64,000 nucleotides of DNA from assembly GCA_934047225.1 (NCBI GenBank), contig OW203988.1, positions 10,884,229-10,948,228 of the forward strand. Reading direction: 5' to 3'. Shown piece by piece: positions 32,189-43,600 of this stretch (position 1 is the first letter of the stretch; the number at the start of each line of letters is the position of its first letter). The notes under the pieces were generated by a model, which did not search any database, was not told where the DNA came from, and saw only the letters and a list, made by a program, of their open reading frames with translations. Source of the DNA: Ypsolopha sequella. Taxonomy: Eukaryota; Arthropoda; Insecta; Lepidoptera; Ypsolophidae. The position numbers and the translations under genes are program-made.

Positions 32189-34135
32189 ATGACTATGAGA
32201 CCAGATGATCACCGTCGAAAATGGGACAAAGACGAGTTTGAACGGTTGGCTACTGAAAGGTTGCAAGCAGAGCTCGAGGACGATGAAAACTCAAAGAAGA
32301 AAGGTATGTTCCACCAACATGTTATTATTGAAAAGCCTTAATAAAAGAGTGATCGTCATACACCCTGTCCAGCAATTTCGCATAGGTGCTGATTGCTTTT
32401 TTTATTGTAACCATTATTTCTACTTTCAGCACCTCCTGTAAAGCGTGAACTCCTCAAGCAAAGAGAATATAGGGTTGACTTGGATTCTAAATTGGGCAAG
32501 ACTGTTGTCATAAACAAAAATGCACCAACTTCTCAGTCAGCAGGATACTACTGCAATGTGTGTGACTGCGTGGTCAAGGACTCTATCAACTTTCTAGACC
32601 ATATCAATGGCAAGAAGCATCAGAGGAATCTCGGAATGTCCATGAAGATTGAACGAAGCTCATTAGATCAGGTAAGGAAAAGAGATTCATCATGGCTTGG
32701 ATCTACTTAAATTACAGGTTAATTTTCACTTGACTGCCTCTGTGGCCCAGCGATAGAGCGCTTGCCTGGTAACCAGAGGTTGTGAGTTCAATCCTCATGG
32801 TGCACATTAGTTTGAGTCCGACTCGCACTTGATTTTTATTTTATTTCATTTGCCTTGTGTAAGTAAATTTTAGTAAATCAAAGGGTTTCAATAACCATTG
32901 TTCAGAAGTTCAAATAATCTAAATTATAAGTTAGAAAGATGCATACAAACTAGAGATATGCCGACTATGACTTTGGCCGACTAGTATGTTGAAAAAAGGC
33001 CGACTAGTCTGCTAAGCCGATCATTGCTTTCAGTGGTATATAAAATATAAAAAAAAATATTATTCTGGTTTATAAAAACTTATGTGACATATTTAAGTTC
33101 TTAATTCAGTGTTGTAGGAAGTTGCGTTTAGATTATTTTTAAAATTAAATTTATAGTGTCTATTTACCAAAGAAAGTGTTCCTATTCCTTGATTATAGTA
33201 CAAACTGTAAGGCTGATTCTAACTAAAATAAAAATTAATGGCAATAAAGATTACGATTTCATTTCAATCACCCTATTTTAAGCATATAAATATGTAAAGT
33301 AAAGTAATAGGCCGACTAATCGCCGACTACAAATATGGCCGGATAGTCGGCTTTCCCAACTAGTCTAGGACTAGTTGGTACATTTCTATTACAAACATTA
33401 GGTCGTAAGAACATTCAAACGTGAGAAATCGGTAAGTAGACAAAAATAGAATTTAAATTATTTGTAGATGTGCTCATTAGTACTTGTTAAGCTTTACACC
33501 TCTTGTTTTGGCACTAGTATCTATTTTAGGTAGATTATCAGATTGGCTTCCGATAAAAGTTATTCCGAGGGAATCTTTTAATACAAACTTGAATTTATCA
33601 AAAAGGCAACTCCTATTAGTTAGGTGACTTATTTTTCGTGATTTCGGGATTGGCTCTATAATAATAGTTGGTGGCATAGACAAGTATTATTTCTAGTTTA
33701 TGGGTTATCAATCAAAAACCCATCTAGTACAGAAGGCAGTGAACTTAGGAGCATCGATGATGAGGGGGATGTGCAGAGTGACAGCTAAATTCAGCTTTTT
33801 CTTGGCCCAAACTGTGAAGATTGTGGCAAATATAGGATCCTTAATATTGTGCCAGCCAGAACCAACACACTTGACCGGAATTTTATCATTTTCAGGTGAA
33901 AGCCCGCTTCGCCCTAAACAAGCGCAAGTTAGAAGAAAAGAAGCGTGAATATGAGCTGGACACGAGACTGCGCGAAGCTGCCGAGGAGGAGGCCCGAGTG
34001 AAGGAGTTGAGGCGGGAGAGACGCCGTGACAAGAGACGCAAGCTGCAGGATAATGATGAGGATGATGATGCGCCTGCGCCGTCCGAGCTCGCGCAGATCA
34101 TGGGCTTCTCAGGCTTCGGGGGGTCTAAAAAGTGA
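32189..34135 (+). CDS. Zmat2: Zmat2, zinc finger matrin-type protein 2 (Snu23 homologue, U4/U6.U5 tri-snRNP)
   Basis: Three exons, 32189-32303, 32430-32671 and 33896-34135, join in frame with GT/AG borders to give 198 residues; human ZMAT2 has 199. The N-terminus ([14 protein letters not shown]), the block [20 protein letters not shown], the U1-type C2H2 finger ([20 protein letters not shown] then [13 protein letters not shown]), the Lys/Arg/Glu-rich coiled segment and the end [14 protein letters not shown] are all family hallmarks. The protein is a conserved part of the spliceosomal B complex in the nucleus. The ATG at 32189 precedes the conserved start region. AATAAA at 34190-34195 is a fitting poly(A) signal. 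Intron 2 holds a SINE and other repeats. The gene looks intact. Confidence 0.97.
32735..32835 (+). repeat. tRNA-like SINE head in Zmat2 intron 2
   Basis: It carries an A-box-like tggcccagcgatagagcgc and a B-box-like gtgagttcaatcctc at tRNA-like spacing, then 'gtttgagtccgactcgcact' and a T-rich tail. It lacks a clean cloverleaf 3' end, so it is a SINE or tRNA-derived fragment rather than a tRNA gene. Confidence 0.5.
32948..33375. repeat. Dispersed repeat with gccgacta-type terminal motifs
   Basis: Words atgccgactatgactttggc and gccgactagtctgc at the left, and ggccgactaatcgccgacta and gccggatagtcggcttt at the right, bracket an AT-rich middle. The block 'acggctgattctaactaaaa' and 'tacgatttcatttcaatcac' recur at 43785-43915. 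It lies in Zmat2 intron 2. Confidence 0.55.
33480..33705 (-). repeat. Diverged foldback remnant
   Basis: It has 'tgatttcgggattggctcta' and 'atagacaagtatt' on one side, and 'ctagtatctattttagg' with 'agattggcttccgataaaag' on the other. The layout echoes MITE family 3, but the ends are lost. Confidence 0.35.
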
Positions 34136-34189
34136 TTCTAATGACCAGAGTTTAAAGTGCTGTCTTGTAAAGTTATGGTTTATTTAGGT

Positions 34190-34195
34190 AATAAA
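34190..34195 (+). terminator. Poly(A) signal AATAAA of Zmat2
   Basis: AATAAA lies 55 bases after the Zmat2 stop codon, a normal distance for a short insect 3' UTR. Confidence 0.6.
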
Positions 34196-34278
34196 TGAGT
34201 ATAATGTTCGCCAAATAACTTTGCAGGTGTAAAGACTGTCAGCTGCTCAATATTCCCGCTGATATATGTATACAAGGC

Positions 34279-34437
34279 CTCGTAGCACAGTGTTTAATCG
34301 CGCGCGATGCCACTTAGTTGAATTGAATCACAGGTGCGAGGAGCAGGACATACTGTTTAATCGCAAAAAACATCGTGTCACTCGCACTTGTGATTCAACT
34401 AAGTGGCGTCGCGCGCGATTAAACACTGTGCTACGAG
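34279..34437. mobile_element. Long-hairpin MITE, 159 bp
   Basis: Left ctcgtagcacagtgtttaat, cgcgcgcgatgccacttagt and tgaattgaatcacaggtgcg are mirrored to ctacgag at 34437. The arms are about 60 bp. The cgcgcgcg core is unusual in this AT-rich DNA. Confidence 0.9.
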
Positions 34438-34764
34438 TGCTGGTGACATTAATTTATAAAGCCAAATTCATACTGAAGAAATGCTCAGTATCAGTTATAT
34501 TTTGTTTTCCCTACAAGCGCAAGCCCAGCCTAATGTCAAAGAACATAAATTCCGTAAAGAAGTGACACTCACCTCCCAAGAGTTTATCGTCGCCCGCAAA
34601 TCCGGTGCAAGATCGTGTGCATGCAGTACTCTAGTGGGTCTACCATGAGTTTTGCACTCGATACGCATTAACGTTAGCGTGAAATATTTTTATGAGAAAT
34701 TGCACAGCGCCCCTAGCGGTTTACGAGAGGAACCACAATTTCTAATACAAAATATTTTACGCAA

Positions 34765-34895
34765 ACATGTGTGTCGATTCGGCGTAACACGACTTAACTT
34801 ATTCGACAGGACTAACCTTATTTTAAGCGTCCTGTCTTTTTCTTTCTTTATCGAAAAGACAAGGACAGAACGCTTAAATTAAGTTTAAGACACCA
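34765..34895. mobile_element. MITE family 4, copy 1 (right end decayed)
   Basis: gtgtcgattcggcgtaacac, gacttaacttattcgacagg and actaaccttattttaagcgt match the copy at 63718-63875. The second arm stops after gacagaacgctta. Confidence 0.75.
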
Positions 34896-35835
34896 GTATC
34901 GCTTGTTCGCTGCGCGTGTATGTGTGCACACGCGTGTTTTACAAGCTAATTACGCGCGTGATAGTTGTAGGTAATTAAATTGGCGGAAATGTACGGAGTG
35001 TCGGGGATGTCCGTGTCAAAAAGACCGAGCTGAAGGCGTTCGTAGTCCCGAACATTCGAGTTTTTCGGCCTCTCTACAAACGCACTACTCGGTCTTCGGC
35101 CTCAGGGGGTACTATAGGAGGTCTACATTTTATTTTGCGAAATTGGCAAAAAGTATTTTCGATCCGTGATACTGATCACTTGCTAAGCCTCCAGTATGAA
35201 TGTGGCTACATAAATTAATGTGACCCTAAGTATTTGAATACTTGAAAAGTTATATGAGGAGTGTTGTAACAGGGTTAATAAATGCGTTAAGTATTTATTT
35301 TCGGGTTTAAATTACAATTTGTCCTTTATCACTTAAGTTTAAGCCTGATAGGAAGTATATTTAAACGTGTAGTATCCACATTTAAATATCAAATTGCTAT
35401 AAATATGTGTGGGAAATAACAATAGGAGGAAGACATTATGGGAAATAACACGGAATAACTTGAACTTAAGTAGAACTAGATAATAACTACCAACACAACA
35501 TACCTATCTAATTCCTAAAAGTATTATCTGACATGTCATCCCCGATCACAACATCGGTGGGTGGTGGAAACTGATTGTATGGTTGCTTTGCTATTGTGCA
35601 CATGCTTTCATGCAGAACATGTAACTGAATCGACAAGGTCAACCAAGTAAAAACATACATGGAGTACAATCATCGACAAACGGCGTTACGATTTTCTAAT
35701 TCTTACCGTTATCTTTTAAGCCATAAGATCCAGTTTTTAGTAGATAACTAGGAAAGAAGTCTTTATATGTTATTTGCAAAATAGACGATTTATTCGAGTA
35801 CCTACTTCAAAAAATTTGATTGTTGTTGAAAAAAT
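34896..35835. other. No gene recognised; small repeat fragments
   Basis: Positions 34985-35105 hold an imperfect foldback around 'aaagaccgagctgaaggcg' and 'ctactcggtcttcggcct'. Positions 35155-35215 are a one-arm fragment of the MITE at 13681. The rest is AT-rich and featureless. Confidence 0.4.
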
Positions 35836-36150
35836 ACTATTACCCCTCGGCCATAGCTTCAGGCTACGAGAGGCGCGCCAAGCGGTTCTTCTTGCGATGG
35901 CGCTGGTGGAGAGAACAAATGTATGAAGTAGTATAGAACCGGCCATGGGTCGCCGCCCGCGCGTCTTGTCCGGCTTCGAGTGACTTGCGCTCTTTCGACG
36001 GCGGTGTGCGGGGAGGCGGGTGGTTGAAACAGTGATCGAGCGCACAGGACGAACCTAGTGTCGAGCGCGCTATACATCCGATGCGCTCGAAGGCGCCGAC
36101 GGGTGTCGTGGCAGGGCAAAGCCCGTCGCAAAAACCGCCCGTTAGGTTGA
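35836..36150. other. GC-rich island, about 315 bp, function unknown
   Basis: CpG-dense sequence (gaggcgcgccaagcgg, gccgcccgcgcgtcttg, gcgctcgaaggcgccgac) stands out from the AT-rich surroundings. Overlapping minus-strand frames of about 90-107 codons reflect the base composition. It could be part of a transposon or a promoter; nothing decides. Confidence 0.35.
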
Positions 36151-36166
36151 AATTTTTTTTCTGATA

Positions 36167-36320
36167 GAGAAGTTTTGGTGGTATCAAAAGTTAAAATGTT
36201 GCATACGTTGTGTCAGAGTTGATAATTCATGTACATTTTTTTCAATATTTTTGGTCTGTTCATAAACGAGCAGTAGGCTTTAGAAAGTGCGTATTTGGCG
36301 ATACCAAGCCCCTTAAAACT
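36167..36320 (-). repeat. Dispersed repeat, copy 2 (pair at 14731-14905)
   Basis: It shares agaagttttggtggtat, atgttgcata and gcagtaggctttagaaagtg with copy 1. A 'gtcgcctcgctccacttggc' block follows at 36323-36350, like 30001 and 50148. Confidence 0.5.
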
Positions 36321-36394
36321 ACAGGGTCGCCTCGCTCCACTTGGCTCCCCAAATTTATTTACATACTTATAAGTAAACCTTGAGACGTGGTCTC

Positions 36395-36785
36395 TTACCA
36401 AAGGCTTGATCCGCCGGTTTAAGGTCGCTCAACGAGCTATGGAGCGGGCTATACTTGAGATATCGCTGATGGATACAATCCAAAACGAAGATATCCGTCA
36501 GAGATCGAAGGTGACCGACATAGCCTGCCGAATCAGCAAGTTGAAGTGGCAGTGGACTGGCCATATTTGTCGCTGACGTGATAACCGTTGGGGCCGTAAG
36601 GCATTGGAATGGAGACCACGTACAGGCAAAGCGTAGCGTAGGCCGCCCTCGTGCCCGCTGGACTGACGATCTGAAGGACGTTGCGGGTGGCGGCTCGATG
36701 AGGATGACTGAGGACCGCCAAAAGTGGCGTAATATTGGGGAGGCCTATGTCCAACAGTGGACGAATACGGGCTGACGGATGGATG
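36395..36785 (+). pseudogene. RTE-clade LINE, C-terminal end and tail
   Basis: The plus strand encodes the usual RTE ending: LKVAQRAMERAILEISLMD, KVTDIACRISKLKWQWTGHI, then after a stop WGRKALEWRPRTGKRSVGRP, RARWTDDLKDVAGG and WRNIGEAYVQQWTN. The end is followed by 'ggatggatgg', the short tail typical of the clade. A TGA after TGHICR and a frame change near 36575 make it a dead 5'-truncated copy. Confidence 0.9.
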
Positions 36786-37024
36786 GAAACCTTGTATTCG
36801 TCCTATTATCGGTTGTTGAAAGACTTTCAATTTCATTTTTATTTATTTATATTGAGCCAAACTATAGATTTAATTAAGAACAACATGTCAGAGTATAAAT
36901 TTAACTTAAAAATAACTTATAATTATCACCACACAATAAAAATATTTAATATTATTTCAAAAGTTCATAATAAGATTGTTGGAAAATGTCATTTGTATAA
37001 AATAATGATTTAATTCACTTTTCA

Positions 37025-37102
37025 CTTATCATTCACTTCATTTAGGTAACTATAGTTCATCCCATTGTCGGGCAAAGGCCTCCCCCATCTTCTTCCAGCC
37101 CC
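37025..37102 (-). pseudogene. Second RTE-type LINE 3' end
   Basis: On the minus strand, RRWGRPLPDNGMNYSYLNEV matches the last residues of lepidopteran RTE/BovB-like ORFs in another frame (gaggcctttgcccgacaatg). Only the last 80 bp remain. Confidence 0.55.
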
Positions 37103-37324
37103 CCTATTGTGTATCTTTAGTTGCCAACTGCACGAGGTGCCTATCATCAAAAACATAGCTAAAAACCGAAATTTCAAAATTGCCTTTAGTGGGTATTGAA
37201 CTATTAACAATCTGTGTCGTCACTTCAAGTGTGAAAATATCCTTAGGACATCGGAATTCGATAGTATATCTATGTTTTTGATGATAGACACCCAGTCCAG
37301 AAGGCAACTAGAGATACACAATAG
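37103..37324. mobile_element. Foldback MITE, 222 bp
   Basis: cctattgtgtatctttagtt and its mirror aactagagatacacaatagg are the ends. The arms continue with cacgaggtgcctatcatcaa and aaacatag against ctatgtttttgatgataga. It lies about 220 bp upstream of the TATA box of the secreted peptide gene. Confidence 0.85.
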
Positions 37325-37544
37325 GCCCGCAGGTTAGTTTGTCGGCAGTGACTTAGACTACAGCCCCCCATCTAATACCAATTATTTCAATTTCATACTT
37401 CATGAAAATACGATGTACCCACGACAGAGACAAAAAAAAAACGTCAAGCACTTGTTCACATTAGTTTACAGTGCCGTGCTTGTGAGATGATGACACACTG
37501 ATTTTCCACTATAATCGAGCAGCAATCATCCAGCCACGCCTTCG

Positions 37545-37552
37545 TATAAATA
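37545..37552 (+). promoter_or_regulatory. TATA box of the secreted peptide gene
   Basis: TATAAATA lies 71 bp upstream of the start codon. An initiator-like ttcacagtca follows at about 37558-37567, which is closer than the usual 25-30 bp, so the true start site may lie a little further on. The 5' UTR would be about 35-55 nt. Confidence 0.6.
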
Positions 37553-37615
37553 GGAAGTTCACAGTCATGGCAACTGTAATCCGTTAATTGAAGCCATTTG
37601 AAGTAGATAGCGAAG

Positions 37616-40600
37616 ATGAGAACGATCACTGTGCAAATACTTCTAGCGGTCACTTTGTGTTTGATTATTACCTACGTTTCAGGATTTCATGTAAGTGATT
37701 TTTTACATGTTCTTTGAAGATATTTCGGAAGTATATTTATCATATAAAATGTTCGCTTATATCCTGTCGTTACTATCACGGCGGTAGCTCAGGGGTAGAT
37801 AGCTGGCCTCTCAATCTTGAGATCCAAGTTCGATCCCCGGTCGGGCATGCCGCATACACGAATGATTTTTTCGGAATTTACGAGTATTTTAGTACCTATA
37901 ATGCTTACCTACCACTTGCTGAACGGTAAAAGAAAGCATCGTCAGGAAACCTACATGCCCTAATGAAGAACGGTGATAGGACCTACCACCCATCACGTTG
38001 GGACGTAATAATCGTCGGTGAAACGCGGAGTGTGGACTTTACTTGCATTTCACAGTTCACACTCAGAGCACCTCTGACACCCCCTCGAGGATTCACGTCG
38101 TGACGATATACTTATTTATTTATTTAGATGAAGTTGCGGAAGCCGGAAACTGGTGATAGGTACTCGTACAGTATACGAAAAACTTTCGAATCGCGAAAAA
38201 AATATCAGCTGTTCCATAGAATGGCCCTTGGGTAACGCCACTGGTTACACTACATAGGCCCCACTTACAATAGTAATCTGCATTAATATTATTATATCTA
38301 CAGGTTCCTTCATCTTTCACTCTCTTTTCAGATTTCAGCAGACTCATCTCTGAGCTTAGTCAGTAAGTACCTATAACCTACTGCTACTCTTAGTCCCCTT
38401 AAATCTAGCTGTTTGTTCTAGTCATGCCGGTGATATCCATTAGCTTATACAACGTGTAACAGAAAGGTGTAACCATATTTGAAGAGCTTATTCAGTCACT
38501 GGTTTAGAACAACTTTTACTATGGGGACAAATCCTGTATATGAAAAAAAAATATTACTTGCTTCATAGGAAAATACAATACCGCTCGGCCGAAATGAATG
38601 GAAGGCAGATTTTTTTTTTGAGATTTCAGGATTGCCTCCATATTGACTCCAGCCACTCCAGGGGCCAGGTCCCCCCAGAAAAAACTCTATATACGCCAAT
38701 GGTGATGTCCTTAGTAATGGTTGATATTTTGTATGGAAACAGTTAACTAGTCCCCACCACCCAGGGAATCCTACTGTGAGGACTAGAGAACGCCAATCTT
38801 AGTACCTGTTCGCGCCACTTCTTGTGGCTCTCATACTGCGGGGTAGTTGTGAATTAATATTTTCAACTGTCATTTTCGCTGCATCTCCACCCGCTTAGTT
38901 TTGGACGCAAATCAATCAGTCGTCAATCAGAAGCCTTTCACGCCGGAGGTATACGCTGATTGTCATTCGACTAGGTCCTACCTCGACCCTACCGCCCGCC
39001 ATTTTGAGATCGCACCCGCTGTGCGCCTCATTTTCATCTATTACTATTACGAAGAAGATTAGCCGAGAAGAGCGCAACCAGGCACGAAGAGGAAGAAGAA
39101 AACCATCTTGGAGAACACCAGAGACTTGGTGGCTCAGGCGAAGCGTGGTTTGTGGTGCATGCAGCTCCTTCCCAAGGTCAGATCTTTCATCTTCGTAATT
39201 ATTTCTCTTCACTTCCCGCTATTTTTAAAACCTATGGTGATACAAAGCACTGCCGTCATATCGCGTGCTCATTTTTTGGCCATTCGAGCCGGATCTAGAT
39301 CCATTTTAGGCCCTTTGATCTGCGATCTATAACCATTTTTTGGTATTTCCAACCGCTATCTTCATGTTCTTTGTCTAAAGAACACGTGAATTCCGCTCTA
39401 ATTTTCACTCTGCCCGCAGTATTACCCCGCATTCCCGCTCTTATTTGCATTATCTATGCATTAAAACCCCGCATTCGTCAAAATATTAGTGATTCCATTT
39501 CCTATATACTGGAAATTGTAAATAATCTACAGTGAAATACGCCATTCTGTTAATTTATCCGCTGCGATTATACCATTTGATCATTTCACAGAAAATATTA
39601 TCTGCCTACCTGCTAATTCTTAATATTATCGAGAGGTACTCGTACACAGGTTCGTCCGCCGCCCGTGTTATCTCTAACTCATTAGCACTATTCTATGTTG
39701 TAGTCAGTATAAAACTTTCGATAGTTCTGGTACTTGCCTAACTTTGTACTATATAACATGCCAAATTCCGCAGAAGCTGCAAAATTAAAGATGTCGTATA
39801 GTTTAAAGAAGCTTAAAAATAAAAGGCAAGAATTGTTTAATCGCCTTCAGAGAGTTTATGACTTTTCTAAAACCGCTTTAGAGGATGTTTCTTCGGCAGA
39901 ATTGTTTATGGCCAATGTCGAAACATTGGATACTGTACGCTCAGAAATTCATGTAATCATAGATGAAATTAATGACACAGAGGTATTGATAAATCCTAAT
40001 TTTGAACCAAATTATCAAAGTTGGTCAGCTTTTGAGGATCTTTACTCCCATTGCAAATACATCAACCGGAAGTTATCACATTCTTCGAAATCGGCTGACT
40101 CTAAGGTTAAAGCTCCACGTGACATGGAATGTCCCAAAAAACCTACTATCAAGCTTCCAAAACTGGAACTCGTTGGTTTTTCTGGTGAAGCTACTATGTG
40201 GCCAACATTCTATGAAACATTTAAAACCACGATTCACGATAATCCGGACTTGACCGACAACGAACGAGTACAATACCTGATGGGTAAACTTTCTGGCCGG
40301 GCACTTTCGATTTGTTCTGGAATCACACCGAACGCAACTAACTACGACATAATCTGGAAAACACTCGTTTCTACTTTTCAAGACTCGCGTAGTTTAGCCA
40401 CTACTTATTTGGATCAAATGTTTGAATTTCGCCCTTTAACTACCGCTAGTTCAAAAAACTTGGACTTGTTTTTAGACAAGTTCTGTTCCGCTGTTTCGTG
40501 TTTAAAATCGCTGAATATTAAAGATCTTTCGGATTTTATCCTTATGTATTTGGCCCTTAAAAAACTTGATGTTGAAACCGCTCGTTCATTTGAAATGTTT

Positions 40601-43600
40601 AAACGTGGTTCCGATTTACCCCATTATGATGAATTAATATCATTTTTACGTGAACAAACTAAGATACTGAACCGCACTGCACCCGCAATTACCGCTCCCG
40701 CTCCGAACCGCTCCGCTAATAATAATAACAACAAAACCGGGTACAGTACCAAGTCAACCCATGCTTTTGTCTCCGCTTCGACCAATAATAATTGTTGTCC
40801 GCTATGTAAACAATTAAAACACTATAATTTATATAAGTGTCCCGAATTTGTGAAACTAGATATCGAGAAAAGATTTCAGTTCATCAAATCTAATAACGGT
40901 TGCACCAATTGTTTAAGTATTACGCATAACAATTCCGCTTGTAAATCGTCTTATAATTGCCGCCATTGTAATTGTAAACACCATTCGATGTTGTGCCGCA
41001 AACAAAATGTGATGAATACTCACACCGCGCTTGGTCAAAATATTACCGTGTCTCCACGCACACATACGCAATCTTCGAGGTTGGTGGATCCTGCCGTATC
41101 GGCGACTAACACAGAACATATGACTAATGATTCTCAATCCGTACCAACTGCGAGTAATAATATTTCTTTATGTAACTTACAGCCTAACTCGCAGCGTAAT
41201 GAAACATGCCTTTTAGGTACAATTCAAGTGATCGTGAAAGATTCTAACGGTATGTCAGTCCGTCTACGTGCGCTCTGCGACCCTGCGTCACAATCCAGTT
41301 TTTCGACGGTTTCCTGTTGTGAGAAGCTTAACTTAAAATATGAGAAAATTCCCCGCGCTTTTGTTAAGGGCATCGGCTCTTCATCAAACCCAATTAAGGG
41401 TGCGACAAACCTTAAATTGTTTTCACGATTTGATGATTCGGTTTCAATTTCGCTTGACACTTATGTAATCGACCGTATTACCGACAACTTACCATCGGTG
41501 CAGGTCGATTTGTCTACGCTTTCATATTTAAAAGGTATCACACTTGCTGATGAAACCTTTTACTTACCGGGCGAGATTGATATTCTTATCGGTGCATCTT
41601 TATTCGCGGATATCTTGTTATCAGGCCGCGTCTCTGGTCCCCCGGGTACGCCGACGGGATTTCAGACCATCTTCGGTTTTACGCTAATTGGTAATACGCC
41701 TGTTTACCAAAATACCGCATGTTCAATTTCGTTATGCTCTTATATGGAGATTGAACCGCCAATAGATTTTATTTTACAAAAATTTTGGCAATTAGAAGAG
41801 GTGCATTGTGAACCTGCTTCTAGTCCCGCAAATGATGAATGTGAAAAATTATTTATTAACAATGTGTCACGTGACCCCGCTGGTCGCTATTCGGTTTCTT
41901 TACCGTTCGCACGGAATCCTAACATACTAGGAAACTCGTACCATCACGCAAAAAAGTGTTTTATGTCTCTTGAGCGTAGGTTTGTTTCTAACGCAGATTT
42001 ACGTTCCGAGTATAACAATATAATAAATGAATACCTAACTAAAGGTTACATATCCCCGCTTCATAATGATGACCAATTATCTCTTGGTTATTATATTCCG
42101 CATCATCCCGTAGTGCGTGTTGATAAATCAACGACAAAGGTGCATATTTGTATGCCTGGTGACTCGTGCAGTTCACGTTGAATTGGCAACTGATCTTAGC
42201 ACGAACACTTTTCTTTCCGCGTTCAAACGTTTTTTATCTAGACGTGGAGCAGTGTCTTTCGTATATTCAGATAATGCTACGAACTTTGTAGGCGCTAGAA
42301 ATGCCCTCTCAGAAATTTACAATTTGACAAACTCCGAAGATATAAAACGTCTTTCGCGAATGAACTTGCCGATCATAGAATACAATGGAAATTTAATATT
42401 CCACGTAGCCCACATTTTGGGGGACATTATGAGATATATGTCAAAGGATTTAAGACGCATTTGCATAGAGTAGTAGGTACTCAACTGTTGACCTACGAAG
42501 AATTATTAACTGTAGTTACGCAAATAGAATGTGTCATAAATTCTCGTCCGCTTACGCTGCTGAGTGAAGATCCATCTGAACTTAGCGCGTTAACTCCTGC
42601 ACATTTTCTGATGTCAACTCCTTTAAAAGAATTACCCGCTTGTAAGGTGGCTGATGAGCCAGTTAATTTATTACGTCGCTACGCGTTGCTTGATCAAATG
42701 GTAGAATCGTTCGCAAGGCGATGGAAGAATGATTATCTCCATCTTCTCCAGTCTAGAGGAAAATGGAATACACCTTCCAACCCAATCAAAATTGGATCTG
42801 TTGTCGTTGTAGTTACCGATAACACTCCACCGCTTCAATGGCCGCTCGGTGTTATTGTAGCTGTATACCCTGGCAAAGATAATGTCATTAGGGTAGCTTC
42901 TGTCAAAACGACGACAGGTGTTTACAAACGACCTGTCGTGCGTCTTTGCCCTCTCCCATCTCAATAACTCCTTTCTTTGCCCCCGCTTCAAAATTTCGTT
43001 ATTCTCTGTCTTATTTTTACTTTTCTATTCTTATTTTAAAACCAATGGTTTTAACGCCGGGGGCAAATGTTCGCGCCACTTCTTGTGGCTCTCATACTGC
43101 GGGGTAGTTGTGAATTAATATTTTCAACTGTCATTTTCGCTGCATCTCCACCCGCTTAGTTTTGGACGCAAATCAATCAGTCGTCAATCAGAAGCCTTTC
43201 ACGCCGGAGGTATACGCTGATTGTCATTCGACTAGGTCCTACCTCGACCCTACCGCCCGCCATTTTGAGATCGCACCCGCTGTGCGCCTCATTTTCATCT
43301 ATTACTATTACGAAGAAGATTAGCCGAGAAGAGCGCAACCAGGCACGAAGAGGAAGAAGAAAACCATCTTGGAGAACACCAGAGACTTGGTGGCTCAGGC
43401 GAAGCGTGGTTTGTGGTGCATGCAGCTCCTTCCCAAGGTCAGATCTTTCATCTTCGTAATTATTTCTCTTCACTTCCCGCTATTTTTAAAACCTATGGTG
43501 ATACAAAGCACTGCCGTCATATCGCGTGCTCAGTACCTACCTACTACTATCAACTACATGTTTTTTGAATATTTCTTTGTATTTGTTCTGTGAATAAATA

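Larger units (their letters stand above)
38807..43532 (+). mobile_element. BEL/Pao LTR retrotransposon, internally deleted, recent
   Basis: Two 465-bp LTRs (38807-39271 and 43068-43532) begin TG and end CA; I saw no difference between them. GTACC flanks both sides (38802-38806 and 43533-43537), the 5-bp duplication usual for BEL/Pao. A possible primer binding site, tggccattcgagccggat, starts at 39277; a purine-rich run (ccgggggcaaa) precedes the right LTR. The inside has gag-protease and the end of integrase, but reverse transcriptase, RNase H and the start of integrase are missing. At 4.7 kb it is shorter than typical 6-7 kb elements. It sits in intron 2 of the peptide gene in the sense direction. 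Confidence 0.93.

Noticed and set aside
32735..32805. A tRNA gene in Zmat2 intron 2
   Set aside because: Box-like words are present, but the arms do not pair into a full cloverleaf. A SINE head or tRNA-derived fragment is more likely.
35859..36187. Overlapping minus-strand ORFs of 90-107 codons
   Set aside because: Several frames are open at once in a CpG-rich block, a composition effect. No conserved motif is seen.
37779..37850. A tRNA gene
   Set aside because: A and B boxes are present, but there is no closed acceptor stem, and the unit continues into a 350-bp body shared with 1-305. It is a SINE.
38916..39212. A 98-codon minus-strand ORF present twice (also 43177-43473)
   Set aside because: It lies inside both LTRs and is repeated only because the LTRs are. 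It has no domain and no supporting signal.
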